A DNA stretch of 22,586 bases, from contig RFIL01000079.1 in assembly GCA_003695285.1 (NCBI GenBank), positions 1-22,586 on the forward strand. The letters are read 5' to 3'. The stretch comes from Calditrichota bacterium. GTDB lineage: Bacteria; Calditrichota; Calditrichia; RBG-13-44-9; J075. The notes under the pieces were generated by a model. It made no database searches, was not told the origin of the DNA, and worked only from the letters and a program-made list of their open reading frames with translations. Both the position numbers and the translations under genes were made by a program. Positions within the stretch are counted from its first letter, which is position 1, and every line of letters starts with the position of its first letter. Positions 20,943-22,586 of this stretch are shown one piece after another.

Positions 20943-22586
20943 TTACAGACCGAATGATAAATTAAAGTAAAAACTTCGAGAAGACGGATAGGGGATGGTA
21001 TCCACTGAACGACCAATAGGTACGCTACCGAACTGACTGACTTCCGGGTCATATCCGGTATAATCGGTAATCATAAAGATATTTCGTCCGGTGACCCCTA
21101 TCTTCAAATAATCCACATTATCGCCAAAAAGCCCTTTTAATGCTTTCTTGCTCAGCGTATAGTAGATATAAGCTTCTCGCAATTTGATATAGGAACCGTC
21201 TTCAATATAGGGAGATGTTTTTGTTCCCAATAATCCGAGCCGTTCTGATGCCGCGCCGGTATCATAATCCTCTGTGGTACCACCGAGATCAGTAATCAAT
21301 TTACCCAGATTAATGACTTCACCACCTTTTTTCCAGTGTAGATGAAATCCCAGATCAAACTGACCAACTTTGAAACGGTTATTAAATCCCAGTTCGAAAT
21401 CCGGAGTTTCATCACCCAGTTTCACAAAACTACCATCGGGATTCCTTTCTGCCCCAACAATAGAAGTTGGAGACCAGCCAACTTGAATTCGATAGGTTCC
21501 CAGAAATGTCGCAAATCCACCAATATTAAAGGGGTCCACAGAAAGCTGGGTAATTTCGGAACTGGTTTTGTAAAAGTTCACCCGGGTGGTCCAGCGCAGA
21601 TTCTGACGGTTCAGTGGAGTGGCACCCAGAGAAATTTCCACCCCCTGAGTCTTCATTTCACCGCCATTGATAAATTCTTCTGTAAAACCAGAGGAAGGGG
21701 GTAAATCAGGTGTCAAAATCAAATCACTGATATTCTGACGATAGTAGGTAAATTCAAACAACCCCTTACCCTGAAAGAGGGTGGCATCAAACCCGGTTTC
21801 GATTTCTTTCGTTCGCTCCGGTTTAATGTTCGGATTTCCTCTACGGGTATTAAAAACCACCCCGCTGTTTCCATCGATATTCCGGGGATCCAGTGAAATG
21901 TATTTCGCTTCCGGAGGCGGTGAATTTCCGGTCTCTCCATAGGCTAAACGAATTTTGAATTCATTGGAAAAGGATTCCATCCCTTCCCAGAAATCAAACT
22001 GAGAAAGGCGTAAAGAAGCAGAGGCTTTGGGATAGAGGAAGAATTTATCTGTATCTCCATGCGAGCTACTGGCATCTCCACGGACCCCTGCGGTCAGGAA
22101 TAACTTACCCTGAACATCCACTTCTTCCTGAACATAAAAGCCACGGTCAAATTGTTTCCGTTCATCCTGAAAGACATTCACCGCACCCGCCTGATCCACG
22201 TGGGTTTGAGTAACGGTCACCGCACGAGCTTCCGCCAGCGTATTGTTCAACTCCTGATTTTCAAACTGTAAACCGGCAGAGGTGCGGAAAAACACCTTGT
22301 TTTCCATTCCAAAAAGATGAGTTACATTCAAATACAAATTGGTATTTAAATTCCGGGTTTCTCCATCCAGTGAATGGCCGGGCTGGTCACTATTGCGCTC
22401 AAACTGAAGTTCAGGTGGTGAAAAAACCATGTTAAACTGGGAGTAATAATCGAATCCACTTTGCAATACGAAGTCCAGATTCTGGGTAGCGGAACGCAAT
22501 AAGTTCAAGCGTATCCGGGTAGACCCTACCGTTCTGAATACCGTTTCACGGTTCACAAAAACATCTCGGGTATGAACCGGATTGGA
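20943..22586 (-). CDS. SusC/RagA-family TonB-dependent outer-membrane protein, C-terminal part
   Basis: The frame is open to the window edge, so the 5' half (plug, TonB box, carboxypeptidase-like domain) lies outside. About 547 residues of the beta-barrel are visible. They show repeated amphipathic strands with aromatic ends, the segment 'ANIKPERTKEIETGFDATLF' (here reading NPNIKPERTKEIE), 'FEFTYYRQNISDLIL', and the C-terminal 'YPSSRSFYFNLSFGL' with terminal aromatic and Leu, the barrel-assembly signal. SusC-type proteins import substrates too large for porins with energy from TonB. It is co-transcribed with susD. Confidence 0.95.
   Translation of the reverse strand, partial: SNPVHTRDVFVNRETVFRTVGSTRIRLNLLRSATQNLDFVLQSGFDYYSQFNMVFSPPELQFERNSDQPGHSLDGETRNLNTNLYLNVTHLFGMENKVFFRTSAGLQFENQELNNTLAEARAVTVTQTHVDQAGAVNVFQDERKQFDRGFYVQEEVDVQGKLFLTAGVRGDASSSHGDTDKFFLYPKASASLRLSQFDFWEGMESFSNEFKIRLAYGETGNSPPPEAKYISLDPRNIDGNSGVVFNTRRGNPNIKPERTKEIETGFDATLFQGKGLFEFTYYRQNISDLILTPDLPPSSGFTEEFINGGEMKTQGVEISLGATPLNRQNLRWTTRVNFYKTSSEITQLSVDPFNIGGFATFLGTYRIQVGWSPTSIVGAERNPDGSFVKLGDETPDFELGFNNRFKVGQFDLGFHLHWKKGGEVINLGKLITDLGGTTEDYDTGAASERLGLLGTKTSPYIEDGSYIKLREAYIYYTLSKKALKGLFGDNVDYLKIGVTGRNIFMITDYTGYDPEVSQFGSVPIGRSVDTIPYPSSRSFYFNLSFGL

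Overview
The window reads as a chromosomal segment of a flagellated, Gram-negative-type bacterium of the FCB group. It carries a late flagellar cluster of the FliW/CsrA type together with a SusC/SusD outer-membrane pair, an MsbA-like exporter and short A+T-moderate intergenic regions. A Calditrichota- or Ignavibacteriota-like lineage is my best guess from gene content alone; no rRNA or other marker in the window proves it.

Positions 1-11250 (plus strand) form a nearly continuous late flagellar cluster: flgN-like chaperone, flgK, flgL, fliW, csrA, a small orphan sigma-region-4-like protein, a GT2-TPR glycosyltransferase, two tandem 279-residue flagellins, fliS, fliD, flaG, a fliT-like chaperone and a flgM-like anti-sigma factor. 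The set covers the hook-filament junction (FlgK, FlgL), filament (two flagellins), cap (FliD), the chaperones (FlgN, FliS, FliT), and two regulatory loops: FlgM/sigma-28 at transcription and FliW/CsrA at translation. The cis-elements fit this. Both flagellins have sigma-28-like promoters, and their leaders carry GGA-in-loop hairpins, one of which covers the Shine-Dalgarno (SD) sequence in each case. This is the architecture of CsrA targets. Weaker GGA hairpins lie before fliS and flaG.

Positions 11280-11731 hold an HU gene with its own promoter and terminator. Positions 11790-14396 hold two divergent genes I cannot assign to a pathway: an alpha-helical-repeat protein with a C-terminal four-cysteine cluster (minus) and a protein with a HEPN-like C-terminal motif (plus).

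Positions 14382-19407 (minus) form one tight operon: msbA-like ABC exporter, GT4 glycosyltransferase, stand-alone B12-binding subunit of a methylmalonyl-CoA-mutase-type enzyme, radC, and a DUF4846 secreted protein. A good promoter precedes msbA. Positions 19530-22586 (minus) hold a susC (5' part beyond the window edge) and susD pair ending in a perfect intrinsic terminator.

No tRNA, rRNA, CRISPR array, insertion sequence or prophage was seen. The most interesting material is the RNA-level control of the flagellins and the small orphan sigma-like gene.
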